NCBI RefSeq assembly: GCF_963583255.1
Contig: NC_084814.1
Coordinates: forward strand, 21,314,762 to 21,378,761
Direction: 5' to 3'
From: Pyrus communis
Lineage: Eukaryota > Streptophyta > Magnoliopsida > Rosales > Rosaceae
Length of the DNA stretch: 64,000 nucleotides
Positions 20,893 to 33,306 of this stretch are shown in pieces. A program made the translations under genes and the position numbers. How positions within the stretch are numbered: the stretch's first letter is position 1; each line of letters opens with the position of its first letter. The notes beneath the pieces were generated by a model, which was not told where the DNA came from, made no database searches, and worked only from the letters and a program-made list of their open reading frames with translations.

Positions 20893-23800
20893 ATGGTTGA
20901 AGAAAGCTTAGTAAATTTGGAAGGAGACGGCTTTCATGCTACTCCACCATCACCACACTCAGATATTGATATCAACCCAAATCAACGTCTTAGTTCTGTC
21001 TTGCTAAATGAGTTTAACTATCTTCCATGGGAGAGAGCAGTTTCTCTTGCTCTGGGAGGACGATCAAAGCTTGGTTATGTTAATGGTGCTATTCCAATGC
21101 CTAAGACTACCTCACCGGAGTATGATGCTTGGCTATGCAAAGACCAGTTGGTCATGTCGTGGCTACTCAATTCCATGGATCGTAAGATTGCAGAAATTTT
21201 TAGCTATGCTGAATCCTCCATGACTCTTTGGAAAAATCTCAAGGAAATGTATGGAAATCAGAACAATGCGGCTAGAGTGTTTCAGTTAAAGAAGGACATT
21301 GCTGGTTTGCAACAGGAAGGGAAGCCATTTGTGCAACATCTTGGAAAGCTGACCACTATGTGGAACGAGCTGAATGTGTATCGACCACACACCATCGACG
21401 CTGCTGTGCTAACTAAAAGAGCCGAGGAAGACAAAATATTCCAACTCCTAGCAAGCCTGAGCCCTGAATTCGAAGATCTTCGAAGCCATATCCTCATGAA
21501 TCCCGACCTGCCTTCTTTTTCAAGTGTGTGTGCCACAATTCAAAGAGAAGAGGTTCGAAGGAAAGTCATGACCTTGGACATGAAGGCAAATATACCAGAA
21601 GCTAGGGCTTACTTCTCTAACCAAAAACTTGGTGAGGAGAGAGGCTACAAAGGAAAGAAAACTGGCTTAAAATGTAGCCATTGTGATGCTGGTGGGCACT
21701 CAAGAGACCGATGCTGGATTCTTCATCCAGAGTTAAAACCAAAGTTTCATAGGGATAACAAAGGTGTCTCGAAAGGCTCGTACAACCCTTCTTACAAGGC
21801 AAATCATGTTGCCACAACTTCTTCTGATGGAGCACTGAAGTTCACCACTAATACAGCTGCACTGATCAACGAGTTTGCTATGTTTCTTCACAAGAAACAA
21901 GGTCTTGGAAATAGTGAAGGACCACTAAATCAGTGTGACAACAATCAAACTGCACTACTAGGACAATTTGCTGGCTTCCTGGCTGGAAATGAAGGCGTGG
22001 TACAAAGGGACATCCTAGGTATCTTACACTCCTTCTCAACTGCTCTCAACATTGGTAATGTGCATGATTATTGGATTATAGATTCTGGAGCCACTGATCA
22101 TTTGACTAACAAGTCTACAAACTTGCATAAATTTGAAAAATTTTCTATTCCATCCCAAGTGTCAGTTGCCAATGGAAAAAATGCTATGGTTGTGGGAAAA
22201 GGAAAAATACATTTGATCTCAAGTGATGTCGAGTCTGAGGCTCTTTATGTTCCCTCATTCCCTTTTCAACTTTTATCTGTTAGCAAGATCACAAACTCAT
22301 TAAATTGTCTTGCCATTTTCTCTCCCAAAAATGTGATCTTTCAGGATGTAGTCACCAAGAAGACGATTGGTGAAGGATTTTTCTTAAATGGTCTCTACTA
22401 TCTTTCCAAGCATATTCAAGTTCCCAAGGTTTTTCAAGTCACTTCAAGCTTAGCTCAAGAACAACAACTTTGGCACCAACGTCTAGCACATCCTTCTGAA
22501 AAAGTTCTATCCACCTTATTCCCAAATATGTGCAAAGTTACAAGTCCTTGTGATGTTTGTCATTTTTCTAAGTTTACTAGATAACCATTTACTTCCTCTT
22601 TGTCTAGGGCTAGTAACCCTTTTGAAATTGTGCATTCCGATGTTTGGGGACCAACTATAGAGTCTTTTGATGGATACAAATATTTTGTAACTTTTGTGGA
22701 TGATTTCACAAGGATTACTTGGTTGTATCTTTTGAAATTTAAAAGTGAAGTGATGGAAGTTTTTCAAGATTTTCATAGACTTGTGGCCACCCGATTTGCT
22801 TCAAAAATTCATATTTTACGATCAGATAACGACACAGAATATATGTCTCATAACATGTCACACTACTTGAGCACGCATGGTATATTACACCAAACAAGTT
22901 GTGTTGGAACACCTCAACAAAATGGGGTGGCCGAGAGGAAGAATAGAGATCTACTTGAGAAGACTAGAGCTCTTATGTTTCACATGAATGTGCCTAAGAA
23001 GTTTTGGTCTCAAGGAGTCCTTACTGCGGCATATCTCATCAATAGATTGCCTAGTAAAGTGTTGAATTTTAAATCACCTTATGAGGTCTTGAAAAATAGA
23101 AAGATCAACTTTTCCCATTTGAGAGTCTTTGGGTGTACATGCTTTGTTCACATTCAAACTCAAAATCGTGACAAGCTAGACCCAAGGGCTGCCAAATGTG
23201 TCTTTCTAGGTTATTCATCTACCCAAAAAGGTTACAAGTGCTATAATTCAACAACTAGAAAAATGGTTGTTTCAAGGGATGTTAAATTTGAAGAACATGT
23301 TCCTTACTTCTCACAATCACTGGATTACTCTAGACAGGGGGAGCATTTGATGGACTTATTTCCTTTTCCATATCCAAACGGAGAAGATGCAACATGCACT
23401 CCTAGTGATCATGTGCCGGATGATGTTAACCTTCACTGGGTGGAACATCTTGAAGATGAAAACCCTTCCTCATCAGAGATTCACATTGCACCCTCCAGTG
23501 ATCCTTCCAACCATGATGTTGTTCAAATACCTGTAGTTCAATCTCCTATAGTTCGTCGCAATCCTGCATGAGAGAGGAAACTTCCATCCAAGTTGCATGA
23601 TTATGTGACCTACACTGCCAGGTATCCCGTGACTGATATTATTGATTATAGCAAAGTCTCATCTTCTTTTGCTACATTCCTAAGTGCCATTAATGAAGCT
23701 CGAGAACCTCAAAGTTTTCAAGAAGCCAATCTTCACAGTGAGTGGAGAAATGCTATGGCAGAGGAGCTTCAAGCCCTTCATGAAAATAACACATGGACTA

Positions 23801-25239
23801 TAGTGAAACTTCCAAAAGGAAAGAAGGCAGTGGGGAGTCGTTGGGTGTACAAAACTAAGTTTCATTCAGATGGCACAATCGAAAAGAATAAGGCTCGCTT
23901 GGTTGCTCGAGGTTTTACACAAACCTATGACGTCGATTATAAAGAGACATTTGCTCCGGTGGCAAAAATGAACACTGTTAGAGTATTGTTGTCGGTTGCA
24001 ATTAACAATGCACGGCCTCTCTTTCAAATGGATGTTAAAAATGCTTTCCTGCATGGTGAACTTGAAGAAGAGGTTTACATGAAGCTACCCCCAGGTCATC
24101 CTCAATCAAACAATCCAGAAATGGTGTGCAAACTCCATAAATCCATTTATGGTCTCAAGCAAAGTCCACGTGCATGGTATGCCAAGCTCAGTCATGTTCT
24201 GGAAAGGGTTGGTTTTTGTCGAAGTATTGCGGATTCTTCCCTATTTGTTCGTTCCAGCTTAGTGGGTAAACTAGTTGTGCTTATTTATGTTGATGATCTA
24301 ATTGTGACAAGTGATAATATGTCAGAGATTAATGCTCTTAAACAGTATCTCAACAACAAGTTTGCTATCAAGGATCTTGGCACTCTCAAATACTTTCTGG
24401 GCATCGAGATGGCACACTCTCACAAGGGTTTCTTCCTCAACCAACGCAAGTATGTCATGGATCTTCTTCACGAAGCAAAAATGACAGATTGCAAGCCTGC
24501 TCGTACCCCCTTGGATAGCAACTTGAAGCTAAAAACTCACGGTGATCCAGTTCCCAATTTAAGTTACTATCAAAGAATGGTTGGCAAACTCATTTATCTG
24601 ACTATCACACGTCCTGATATATCATATGCTGTCAGCATTGTTAGCCAGTTTATGCACTCTCCAAGCATGGATCATTTGAAGATTGTTCATCGTGTGCTAC
24701 GTTATCTTAAGGGTTCCATTGGTAGAGGAATTCTTATGCGCAACAATAGTCACACTCAGATCTCAGGCTATACCGATGCTGACTGGGCAGGCAATTCTCT
24801 CGATCGCAAGTCTACCACTGGGTTTTGTACGTTTGTGGGAGGCAACCTAGTTACCTGGAAAAGCAAGAAACAAAGTGTTGTTGCACGCTCTAGTGTAGAG
24901 GCAGAGTATCGTGCTATGACGTCCACTGCTTGTGAACTTATTTGGCTCAAAAGCCTTCTGTTGACTTTAGGTTTTCCTCATCAACAACCCATGTCCCTAC
25001 ACTGTGATAATCAGGCCGCGATGCACATTGCATCGAATCCTGTATTCCATGAGCGAACTAAACATATTGAAGTTGATTGTCACTACGTCAGAAATCAAGT
25101 TTAGTCCAAGGTGATCGACACTCACTACACGCGCAGTCATGATCAACTTGCGGATATTTTCACAAAAGGATTACCCTCTGCTGATTTTCAACGTCTTTTG
25201 TTCAAGCTTGGATCAATTAATCCCTTTGATCCAGCTTGA
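20893..25239 (+). pseudogene. Copia gag-pol polyprotein with three in-frame stops
   Basis: One reading frame runs from ATG 20,893 to the natural end at 25,239, broken only by stops at 22,582, 23,569 and 25,102. Domains in order: gag with a UBN2-like region; a CCHC zinc knuckle (CSHCDAGGHSRDRC, about 21,670); aspartic protease (IIDSGATDHLT, about 22,075); GAG-pre-integrase (LWHQRLAHPSE); integrase core (FEIVHSDVWGP, GTPQQNGVAERKNRDLLEK); reverse transcriptase (FAPVAKMNTVRVLLSVA, YVDD near 24,288); RNase H (GYTDADWAGN); and the usual ADIFTKGLP end. No frameshift was found. Each stop is one C-to-T step from a sense codon. Because of the stops it cannot encode a full polyprotein; it might be moved by enzymes supplied in trans. 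Confidence 0.93.
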
Positions 25240-25246
25240 GGGGGAG

Positions 25247-25512
25247 TATTGGAAGAAAGCATGGAATAAGTTCTAGGGCTGCTTTACTTTTCTAGGGCTG
25301 CTGCTTTACTTTTCTAGGGTTGCTTTACTTTTCCATGTTTCCTTCCATGTTTTCTGCTTCCATGTTTTTTGCTTTGTTTTTTCTTTCTTTCTGTTTTTGC
25401 TTTTCCTTGTTTTCGGCTCCTCCTGTTTCTTTTCCTTTCTTCCGCTCATTTATATGAGCTTTCCTTGTACTTGGTTTCACATAATAAAAATATAGACATT
25501 CAAAATTCAATA
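25247..25512 (+). repeat. 3' LTR of Copia copy 1 (266 bp)
   Basis: Begins TATTGGAAGAAAGC after the polypurine tract and ends TTCAATA before the CACCC duplication. It is longer than the 5' LTR because of an extra tandem unit and a short TTCCATGTTT duplication. Confidence 0.95.
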
Positions 25513-25690
25513 CACCCCAAGACTCTATTGTGCACCATCCTTTCTATTGCCGTGTCGTTTGGGTCTTTTACTGACCTTGCTGAGATTTTGTAGTTCTGTC
25601 TAGAAGGGCGAGAGAGGAGGAGAGGGATAAAGAAGAGATTGCTGCTGGTAGTGGTAATTCTCAAGAGAAAATCCTAGCAGAAATAGCCAC

Positions 25691-25872
25691 CAGGGCCGGG
25701 TAACGCGAGTAGGCGCCGGCTAGGGCCCCACTTCGGGTGTTCCTAAATTTTATATATATAGGGAAGTGTTATTGACATTTTAAAAATCTTATCATATACT
25801 ATTCATAAGTATATTTTTCTTTCCAAATATAGAAAATTTGGAATGTAAAATGAGAATTTTGAAATGCCGATC

Positions 25873-25903
<31 letters not shown>

Positions 25904-26026
25904 ATTTTGTAGTTTGAGTAAAATATCTAAATATGAAATTATAAATATTTTTTTGGAACATGCTGCCGTGCAGCGTTTTGGGTGGGCAGGGGGGCCCCAA
26001 AAAATATTTCTTTTTACATATGTGTG

Positions 26027-26066
<40 letters not shown>

Positions 26067-26784
26067 TTAGAGTTTGAATTTAATAAAATATTTAAATATA
26101 AAATCATATAATTGTCTTGAAGCTTGGCGTACAAAGTGTTTTGGGTGGGGTGAAACTTCAGCAACAATTCAACTTTTTTTTTGGAATTCAAAGCATAGCA
26201 TACTGGTAGCAAGTCTGCGCTTGCGAATTGGTTCTCCCACTCCACTTGCAAAGGTTAGGTACCCGATCAATGCTTCTCTTCTCTTCTGCCTTTTTTTTTC
26301 TTTCTATAATTTAATTTTTGAGTGCTGTGTGTTTATAAATATAATTAGGATTTTTGATTCTAGGTTTATGATTTGTTCATTTTAATGTGTATTGTTTATG
26401 AGAAATCAGAATATTCACTTGTAAAGTGTCTATATTGCAGTTATAAAATTCGAACTTGTGGATGCACTTAATAAAGTGGTTAAATCCCTTCAAGAAGATA
26501 AATGGATTATGGGTGCCCTTAACAAGGTTGGTTACTTTTGCTTCCTAACTAGTTTTGGTTATTTGGAGTATTCACTTGTCAAGTGTCTATATTTAAGTAA
26601 TGTTTGCATATCTTTCTTCTTTGGATATGAATTCTAATGATTTTTTATGTAAAAATGAACTTCTTCATGTATTTAGCGAAATCTTTTTATATATGTATAA
26701 ATGTACAATGAGTTAGGTGTCAAAGAACTTTAAGCCCTCACTCGAAGGCTCGCCTAGGGGCCCAATTTCTCAAGGCCGGCCCTG
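25691..26784. mobile_element. hAT-like non-autonomous element (1094 bp), 8-bp target duplication
   Basis: The ends are CAGGGCCGG at left and CCGGCCCTG at right, a 9-bp perfect inverted repeat. The exact 8-bp duplication ATAGCCAC lies at 25,683-25,690 and 26,785-26,792. Both facts fit the hAT superfamily. The interior is AT-rich, with (TA)n at about 25,880-25,902 and 26,034-26,058 and a partial internal duplication (AARTGTTTTGGGTGGG-like text near 25,975 and 26,135). No intact transposase is visible. It lies in the DUF pseudogene. Confidence 0.9.
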
Positions 26785-27290
26785 ATAGCCACTATGGCTA
26801 TTGAGAGGTATGAGCGCGACCCGAATTATAAGTTGTTACACGACAGGGTTACGGATGTTTATGTGGAACACTTGAAGTCTGATATTAAAATATTGAAGCA
26901 AAAATTGATGCAATCCGATATTGATATGATGATCGATGCTGCTTGGGTTTTGAGATAACTGACGCTGCATGGAATTGCTTTTCCGAAAACTCCATGGACG
27001 CCCACATCATCAGTGCCACTCTGCTCCTCGAAAGCATCGCGAAGAAGTTTTACCCACATCATCAGTGCCACTTTGGTAACATATACCAGATCATTGCCTT
27101 TGCGGATCATCCCAATGTCGGGGAATTGGCTGAGCTTCAGTGGAAGACAATGGTGGAGGACATGAAAAAGTAAGGTAAGCTGAAACACCGTCTGGCTATG
27201 TGTGACAACGGTAATAGATATTAGATACTTCGGGGAATATGACAAGGCTGGCTTTAGGACTGCCGTGTTTGATGACTAATTATGTTCGAG

Positions 27291-27610
27291 GACAATGATA
27301 CAGGTTGACTTAGTTGATTAGCCTAGTGTATATACATTTTTCTTTTGTTGCATAGAGCATGATGAAGACGAAACAATGACAATTGACAAGCAAATATAAA
27401 ATAGAGAAGGAACTTTCTGGAGAAGAAATGAGTTCTTGTATTATACAATACATGTCTTATTCATGACAGGAGGCTAATTTCTTACACGCCTTAATCAAAC
27501 AATACTAATTCCTAAACTTGAAGTTCAAGTTCGTGACATCATAGGTTATTTGACTTGAGGACATCAAAATTAACAACAGATGAGGCATGTTTATTGGGCA
27601 ACATAACTTG
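27291..27610. other. intergenic between DUF pseudogene and P450 gene
   Basis: Holds the probable 3' UTR of the minus-strand P450 gene. No other feature recognised. Confidence 0.4.
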
Positions 27611-29380
27611 TCAAGGATATGCAGGTCGAGCAGCTAGAAATAGAGGAACTTTCTTGGCAACTGTAAGGCCAGCAGCCTCTTCCATGTCCACGTCTTCTCT
27701 TCTCACCCTGTGAGGCAGTTCCCAGTCGAAACAATAAAGCAGATTGGCGAGCGCAAGCTCAATCAGCTTCGCAGCAAAGTTCATACCAGGACAACCCCTC
27801 CTTCCGGCGCCAAATGGTAAAAGTTCAAAATGGTTTCCTTTGTAGTCAACTGAGCTGTCCATGAATCTCTCAGGTAGGAATTCTTTCGGGTTTTCCCAAC
27901 ATTTAGGGTCACTTCCTACCATTTTTGCAAGCACAAACACCATTGTGTTGGCAGGAATTTCGTACCCTTCGATTGTACAACTCTCTAAGGTTTCTCTTGG
28001 AAGCAGTAATGGCGCAGGTGGATGTAGTCTAAAACTTTCCTTCAAGACCAACTTTAGATACACGAGTTCGGACAGATCAGTTTCTTCCACCTTCCGTTTT
28101 CCCTTCAAAACTTCTCTCACCTCGTCTTGTGCTTTCCTCAATATGCGGGGATTCCTAATCAATTCAGCCATTGTCCATACCAGTGTGGCTGATGTGGTAT
28201 CAGTCCCTGCAATAAACATGTCCTGCAAGAAAAGATTTCACAATTAGCATCCGTCTCCCAAGCCGGCTGAATTAATTTGATAAAACCATACGAAGAAGTC
28301 TTAAATTCAAATTGTTAAACAACTATTGGACTCCAAAAGCTTAATTTGTTTGGAAATGAGCTAACAATGTATATTAAGCCAACACGATATCGTTGAAGTA
28401 ATTGAAAAAAGAAAGAAAAAAAAATCATAATAACAATTCAGTAACATATGTTCAAATACAAGAAGAAAGAAAATGCAACATACGGTTAGAACACCCTTAA
28501 TTTGGTCATTAGCGAGGGCGATTGTTTGACTTGGATCGTTCTGAACTCGAAGGAGTACATCAACAAGATCTTCATGCTCCGGTTTAGGCCTTTTTGGATC
28601 AAGGTGTTCCTCAATCACTCTGTCGTAGAGATTGTCCAAGCCTTTAAAACACTTCTCTAACTTTTGATCAAGGCCATTGAACTTGTTTAGCCAACTTAGC
28701 CAAGGTAGGAAGTCCGACACGCAATATCCTCCCAACAGGGTCCTTGTCTCTTCAAGCAACTCATGAATCCTGCTCTTTCCAATCTCTCCTCCATCATCAT
28801 ACTTTCTACCAAACGCCGAACGACTCACAACATTATTTGCCAAGACAAGTGTGAGTTCACTGATATTGACCGGACCCTTAGAATACGCAATAGATTCGAG
28901 CATAAGTCCGACCTCTTCATCCCTCACAGACTGAAACATTTGGACCCTCTTTGCACTAAGCAGTTCGAAGATCACAATCTTTCTAACCTCCCTCCAATAA
29001 TCCCCATAGGGAGCAAATGTCAGATTAACACAATCATAACTAAGCTTCTTTGGAATATACAAGGCCGGCCTACCTGAAAAAATGAGGTCATGAGTTTTGA
29101 AGATCTCTCTCGCCATATGAGATGAGGAGACCACTAGAGTGGATACTGAGCCTAGTTGTAAAAACATGAGATCTCCATATTTGGCGGCTAGGCGCTCGAG
29201 GACGTGATGTGGTAAGCCGCCATCGGAGAGCTTGTGAAGGTTGCCAATGAGAGGCAGCCTCCTGGGACCAGGAGGCAGTCTCCTTGCTTGAGAAGCAGTA
29301 CTTTTCTTTCTGTGTTTGATCAAGAGCAAGAAAATAACGGGTATGAGGAAAACAAAGAGTAGGAGGAGTTGAGAATCCAT
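27611..29380 (-). CDS. cytochrome P450, CYP71 clan
   Basis: Two exons, 29,380-28,484 and 28,222-27,611, joined by a GT-AG intron of 261 bp at the position common to CYP71-type genes (just before the I-helix). They give 502 codons plus stop, the usual length. The N-terminus has a membrane anchor (LLLLFVFLIPVIFLLLI), a basic stop and the LPPGPRRLPLIGN hinge. Also present are the I-helix oxygen-binding motif (FIAGTDTTSA), the K-helix ExxR (KESFR), FLPERFMD, and the heme loop PFGAGRRGCPGMNFA with its Cys ligand. All key residues are intact. Such ER-bound enzymes hydroxylate terpenoids, phenolics or other specialised metabolites with electrons from P450 reductase. CYP71D/71BE-like is the best guess, but the substrate cannot be deduced. 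A broken paralogue lies at 38,615-44,690. Confidence 0.95.
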
Positions 29381-29432
29381 GGCTAATTTCTGCCGATGGA
29401 AAGAGGGATATGAGTGATAAGTAGTTATGCTG

Positions 29433-29444
29433 TCTATATAAATT
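29433..29444 (-). promoter_or_regulatory. putative TATA box of the P450 gene
   Basis: TTTATATAGACA on the minus strand, about 55-60 nt upstream of the start codon. A diverged equivalent region lies in the promoter relic at 33,521-33,850. Start-site data would be needed to confirm it. Confidence 0.45.
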
Positions 29445-29680
29445 TAAAATATTAATGCATAGAAGTCGCTGAAATATTAAACTGGAATGTGGATAATAAT
29501 TGATGGAAAATGCTCCAATGGCAACTAAGATGCATGTCACTCGTTACCTCATATTAACAGAATCCTATCAAAATATTTGAGCGATACATTCCAGAAAGTC
29601 AAGAATTCAACTTCACAGTTTATTTTATGAAAATGGGGTATCACATAGCACAACAATTTCTCTTTGAGAGCTACTACCGG

Positions 29681-30029
29681 TCTGGTTTGGTATTGTTGTG
29701 CTTTGAAAAAAAATTGTTTATGCTGTGCAGTGAGAATAAGCAGTTGTGAAATAAAGCAGTAGAATGTTTGGTAAACCCTTTTGTAAAAGTGCTTTTGAAA
29801 AAAAAATGAGTATGATAATGTTTGGTAAATTTTTATGTAAAATAGCTATGACTGTGTGAAATGATAAAAAAAAAGGTATAATACTAGATATGCCATTAAT
29901 TTAATTTTCTTAACAAATAAAATGAATTACTAAATATACTTTATTTTTTAAAATAAAAATATTTATAAACTTTTCTTAAATATTTATAATTAAGAAATTA
30001 AAAAAAAAAATTTAATGCCTAAAAATTAA

Positions 30030-30066
<37 letters not shown>

Positions 30067-33000
30067 TTCTTCATTCTTGTGTTTTCCCTCCTTTATCCCC
30101 TTCACGTTGCAACAGCAGCCAAGGAGCAGCCATCGCGAAGTGTTGGATTTTGATTTTAGATTGATGATGCTCATTGTTTATCTTGTAGTTTAGGAACATA
30201 GGTTGAAGTATTGGATTTGTTATGGGGATTAGATTAGCAATTCTTAATTTAAGGACTTAGATGGATAATGCTTATCCTCTTTCAACCAACAAATTGAGAA
30301 ATGGGGGAGATAGAAAGGTTTCACAACACATAAGTAACCCAGCAAAACCAGATGAGCCCCACCATGGTTTCACAATTTTTTATTTTTTTATTTTTTATAT
30401 TTGACCACAAAGTCCATCCCACTCCAACATTGCTATCATGGGAAAAGACTTTGAGGAGAATTTATTGATAAACAAGAAAAATACAATATGTCACGGGGAA
30501 CATGAGGCCAAACTCAGACCATTAAAGAATTCATAACAACAATTGAAAACTAATTTTAGCAAAACCTATAACAAGGAAGCTTAGAAAGGTTATGAGAATA
30601 AGTAGCTGCAGCACAAGGAGGGCATGAATCCCACCAATGGACACCGGGGTGATCAACACCATAATTGGTCAAACAATCAGCAACTTGATTATCTTCTCTA
30701 AAAATATGAGAAATCTGAACCCTCATGGAGGATAGTAAAACTCGACAGTTATGCCAACTGACCTAAAGCCTCCATGGGATAGATGTCAAGGAAGGTGAGG
30801 ATGAAGACAGAAGATGAACAACCAGTGAGGAGTAACATTCAATCCATAAGGAATGCCAACCTTTATCCTAAGCTAAAGATACAACATGAATAACAGCATG
30901 TAGTTCAGCATCCAAAGAAGAGGCCAAGCCTATTGAACCCGCAAAACAACCAAGAGAATTACCCGTAAAATATCAAAAGATACCACCAAATGCAGCCACA
31001 CCAGGGGAACCTCTTGCAGCACCATCAGTATTCATTTTGATCCAAGACTGAGAAGGTGGGCGCCACAACACCTCAATAATTTTTGGAGCCTTGACGACCA
31101 CGAACACCAATAGAATGAAGATGCAAAGCTCTTCCACAGAATTCTTCATACAACCGGAATTGAGAGAATCAATTTCAAGGAGTTGACATTTAATAGACCT
31201 TACAACATAATTGATGGAAACAACCTCCTCATGAAAACGAATAGTGTTGCGAGCATGCCAAATAGAATAAAAACCAACTCCAATCATACCCCACCAAAGC
31301 AGTTGCACTTGGGTACCAAAACCTTGTTGTAAAGGATAATGGAAAAAGCTAAAAATATCTTAAAATAAATATTGAACTCTGAATAATTCCAAAACAGAAG
31401 ACCAAATTTTACGTGCAAAAGAGCACTCAAAGAAAATATGTGAAGCAATTTCCATACCTTCACAACAAAGAGAGTACATAGATGCTATAGCAAAACCTCT
31501 TTGCTGCAAGAGATCATTAGTTAACATCTTACCATGTAAATACTTCCACAATGTAAGCGAATTACGAGAGTGAAAGCAAGATTGCCAAACCCATCGATCT
31601 CATTGAACCACTGGTTGTTTATTACGCTTAAAATCATAAGTCAAAGATAAAGAAAGGTCACCTTTTGAAGCAGACAACCAAACCATTTTGTCATCAATCC
31701 CATTCTTTGAAGGAAGTCCCATAGAAGAAATATCATCCCAAATGGGCACTAGCCATGAATGTAAAGTAGGTGGGGGAATCCAACAACCATCCACAATAAA
31801 ATCAGAAACTTTAGCTCGAAAAGCCTTGCATAAAGCTGGTGGAATACCAAGCCTATCAACTATTGGAAAATCTAACCATCTTGCATGCCAAAAATTAATA
31901 TTTTGACCATTACCTATCACCCATTTTGATCCATGAAAAATATCAAAAAAAAGAGGGCGTAAACCAGGCCAAATGGATGAACTCTTGTATGTAGAACATG
32001 GTGGCCCAAGACAATTAAAAAATCGACCTTGAAAAAACCGTGAAGCCATAGATGAGGTAACCAAAATATCCCAAAACTTTTTCAATAAAAAGGCCTTGAT
32101 TAAAGCTGAAAAATTACGAATGCCAAGACTTCCTTCATTTAAGGGAACACAACATTTTTTCCATGCCACAATAGAAAATCCACAAGAATCAGCACAACCC
32201 GTCCAAATGAAATTTCGAGTCCAACTACGAACCTGTTTTAATACCGTAGGTGGCCAAGAATAAACCGAGAAAGTATGAGGCAACATGCTTACCACAACTG
32301 ACTTGACCAAAGTAACTCGACCAGCCATTGAGAGAGAGTGACCTTGCCATTCAGAAACACGAGAACATATTCTATCTGCTAATGCTTGAAAATATGCCCT
32401 CTTAGGTTTGCCTTTGAAAATAGGAACCCCTAAATAAGTAAATGGAAGCTCACATTCAAAGACATTGAGCCAGGATAAAATACGCAAACGATGTGCAGAA
32501 GCCGATTTCCCAATATAAATACGAGATTTACCTTTACGAATACATTGACCAGAATTCACACCATATTCTTCAATAAAATGCATAAGTTCATAAGGCTGCG
32601 CTTGTCACCTTTGCAAAAAACCATTATGTCATATGCATAGAGAATATGAGAAGGAGCAGTCAAAATAATATATATCTCTTTCTTCATTTTAACAACAATC
32701 GACAAACAGACGATCCTTCTACTGAAATTTCTCAGTCCTAACCTACCTTCTTACCCTTCCCCCTCTCTCTCGCATTTCGTCCCTTGTATCGAAACACACA
32801 TCTCATTTGACGGGGATATCACCTCGCAGCTCAGAACATTTGCAATTGACTCACTCCCATTAGGCGTTTCGGTCCTGCAAAACAATTTGAATGTTGTTTT
32901 GTTATTTTTGGATTGAAGAAAAATGTTTTCTTTGTCTCACTGCGTCTTCGATATTGTACCTTTGAATCAAAGGATCAGTGTTTGTTTGATGTGATGGTTA

Positions 33001-33262
33001 GGGTCAGATCATCATCGTCATCAATCAGATTGAAGTTTGCAACCCCAACATATTACCAAGTTCATTTATTTTTTATTGTTCATCCGTGTTTTACCAAGAT
33101 AAGTTATTTTGTTGAAGTTGCTATTTCCAGCTTCTGGTTTTCAACTTTTTTTCACCCATAACTTTGAAAAAAGCTGATTTAAAGTGTTTACCAAACACTT
33201 AAAATGATCCAACTTTTTTTTCATACCCACTTATTTTAAAAGTTAAGCTAAGCCAAACCAGG
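29681..33262. mobile_element. putative TIR element, host of a nested LINE
   Basis: The left end reads CTGGTTTGGTATTGTTGTGC and the reverse complement of the right end reads CTGGTTTGGCTTAGCTTAAC. Both are followed inward by T/A-rich subterminal text with TTTGGTAAAC / GTGTTTGGTAAACACTTT. A LINE fragment occupies most of the interior (30,440-32,690). Target duplication could not be fixed. A (CT)n microsatellite lies at about 30,033-30,064. The element sits in the upstream region of the P450 gene. Confidence 0.45.
30440..32690 (-). mobile_element. 5'-truncated LINE (L1-type) with broken RT/RNase H ORF
   Basis: On the minus strand the sequence starts within the reverse transcriptase at SHILYAYDIMVFCKG, a degraded form of the YADD active site. 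It continues with the typical plant LINE downstream text (LPFTYLGVPIFKGK, SLSMAGRVTLVKSVV, WKKCCVPLNEGSLGIRN), a zinc-binding zf-RVT region (CCEGMEIASHIFFECSFARKIW) and an RNase H start (WIKMNTDGAARGSPGVAAFG). Stops and frameshifts separate these pieces. Everything upstream (endonuclease, most of RT) is missing, the usual result of incomplete reverse transcription. It cannot be active. Confidence 0.88.
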
Positions 33263-33306
33263 GCTTAGTCAGTCCTTGTTAAACCTGTACAAGAGTCGGT
33301 TTTCTG

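Larger units (their letters stand above)
20581..25512 (+). mobile_element. Copia LTR retrotransposon (copy 1), complete
   Basis: Two LTRs (20,581-20,812 and 25,247-25,512) flank a gag-pol region. The 5-bp target duplication CACCC lies at 20,576-20,580 and 25,513-25,517. A primer-binding site (20,813-20,824) and a polypurine tract (GAGGGGGAG ending 25,246) are adjacent to the LTRs. The order protease, integrase, reverse transcriptase, RNase H marks it as Ty1/copia. The LTRs start TATTG and end CAATA, so the terminal dinucleotides are TA...TA instead of TG...CA. It inserted in the DUF pseudogene. Confidence 0.95.
20122..27290 (+). pseudogene. second DUF2828/DUF7788 copy, split by two transposons
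   Basis: Three pieces align in order with the intact gene at 16,351. Piece 1 (20,122-20,580) has the start codon and N-terminus (NNGRPKTTSPNPIPTIGLI, LFSTGKPCADLFF), with frameshifts near 20,190 and 20,480. Piece 2 (25,513-25,690) continues from the HHPKTL region into the acidic linker. Piece 3 (26,785-27,290) resumes at the IERYERDPNYK region and runs to the position of the degenerate metal motif, with frameshifts and an internal deletion of about 200 bp. Between the pieces sit a Copia retrotransposon (20,581-25,512) and a hAT-like element (25,691-26,784), each with a clean target duplication. The vWA C-terminal half is absent. The copy also shares promoter text with the intact gene (GTAATTAATTAA... 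and ATTGTTATCA). Confidence 0.9.
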
